Assembly: GCA_903918155.1 (NCBI GenBank)
Contig: CAIXDD010000160.1
Location: 1 to 5,597, forward strand
Length of the DNA stretch: 5,597 bases
DNA from: an uncultured Hyphomicrobiales bacterium
GTDB lineage: Bacteria > Pseudomonadota > Alphaproteobacteria > Rhizobiales > Beijerinckiaceae
Direction of reading: 5' to 3'
Translations under genes and position numbers: made by a program
In this document: positions 5,385-5,597 of the stretch, one piece after another
How the letters are laid out: each line of letters begins with the position of its first letter
How positions within the stretch are numbered: position 1 is the first letter of the stretch
The notes under the pieces: model-generated
What the model saw: the letters and a program-made list of their open reading frames with translations, nothing else
What the model was told of the DNA's origin: nothing
Database searches by the model: none

Positions 5385-5597
5385 ATGGGCGAACTCGTCA
5401 ATCTGCGTCGCGCCCGCAAACAGCGCGCCCGCGCGGACGCCGCCAAAACCGCCGACGTCAACCGCGCGGCGTTCGGCCGCGCGAAATCGGATCGCGCATT
5501 AAGCGAGGCCGCGCGCGCGCTCGCCGAACGCCGGCTCGAAGGCCATCGCCGGGATGAGCCGCAAGAAGCGCCGCAAGATTCGCCGCAAGATTCGCAG
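5385..5597 (+). CDS. DUF4169 family protein (3' end outside window)
   Basis: The frame starts at ATG 5385 and stays open for 71 codons to the window end. The N-terminus MGELVNLRRARKQRARADAA followed by NRAAFGRAKSDRALSEAARA (26-45) matches the pattern of DUF4169: a small, basic, probably helical protein of about 60-80 residues found in Hyphomicrobiales. Its function is unknown; the many arginines and alanines suggest an extended helix that might bind nucleic acid or a partner, but that is a guess. No strong ribosome site is visible, and it lies 12 bases after the sspB stop, so it is probably translated from the sspB transcript. The visible tail after residue 57 is a short PQ(E/D)(A/S) repeat that is not part of the conserved domain. 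Confidence 0.8.
   Translation, partial: MGELVNLRRARKQRARADAAKTADVNRAAFGRAKSDRALSEAARALAERRLEGHRRDEPQEAPQDSPQDSQ
5556..5597 (+). repeat. 12-bp tandem repeat in the DUF4169 gene
   Basis: Three near-identical 12-base units, GAGCCGCAAGAA (5556-5567), GCGCCGCAAGAT (5568-5579) and TCGCCGCAAGAT (5580-5591), are followed by the start of a fourth unit at the window edge. They encode PQ(E/D)(A/S) repeats in frame. Confidence 0.85.

Overview
The window is GC-rich alphaproteobacterial DNA, most likely from the order Hyphomicrobiales (Rhizobiales). The evidence is a circularly permuted, two-piece tmRNA gene, the alphaproteobacterial type of SspB, a DUF4169 gene directly after sspB, and a FixJ-length response regulator. 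I cannot fix the genus from the sequence.

Left part (1-1936). A minus-strand gene for a periplasmic substrate-binding protein of the TctC/Bug family (tripartite tricarboxylate transport type) runs off the left edge. About 195 bp of intergenic DNA separates it from a divergent plus-strand TauD/TfdA-family Fe(II)/2-oxoglutarate dioxygenase. The dioxygenase keeps the full iron triad and two C-terminal arginines, which fits an anionic (carboxylate or sulfonate) substrate.

Middle part (1950-4278). Thirteen bases after the dioxygenase lies a sensor histidine kinase with an N-terminal MASE1-like membrane domain and a FixL-like kinase core, but no visible PAS domain. A FixJ-like response regulator overlaps its end by 14 bases and starts at TTG. 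The three plus-strand genes look like one operon. A plausible but untested reading is that the binding protein captures an anionic organic compound, the dioxygenase attacks it, and the two-component system senses a related condition.

Right part (4279-5597). A promoter-like -10 box precedes the permuted ssrA gene: first the acceptor piece, then a hairpin spacer, then the coding piece with the tag ANDNYAPVAVAA. Sixty bases later comes sspB, the adaptor that hands ssrA-tagged proteins to ClpXP, and then the start of a DUF4169 gene that runs off the right edge. The trans-translation tag and its proteolytic adaptor are therefore genetic neighbours. The most interesting details are in the tmRNA: both pieces end in the same octamer, and the acceptor strand has a second, perfect 9-nt complement near the 3' end of the coding piece. 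I found no mobile element, CRISPR array or clearly new multi-gene system.
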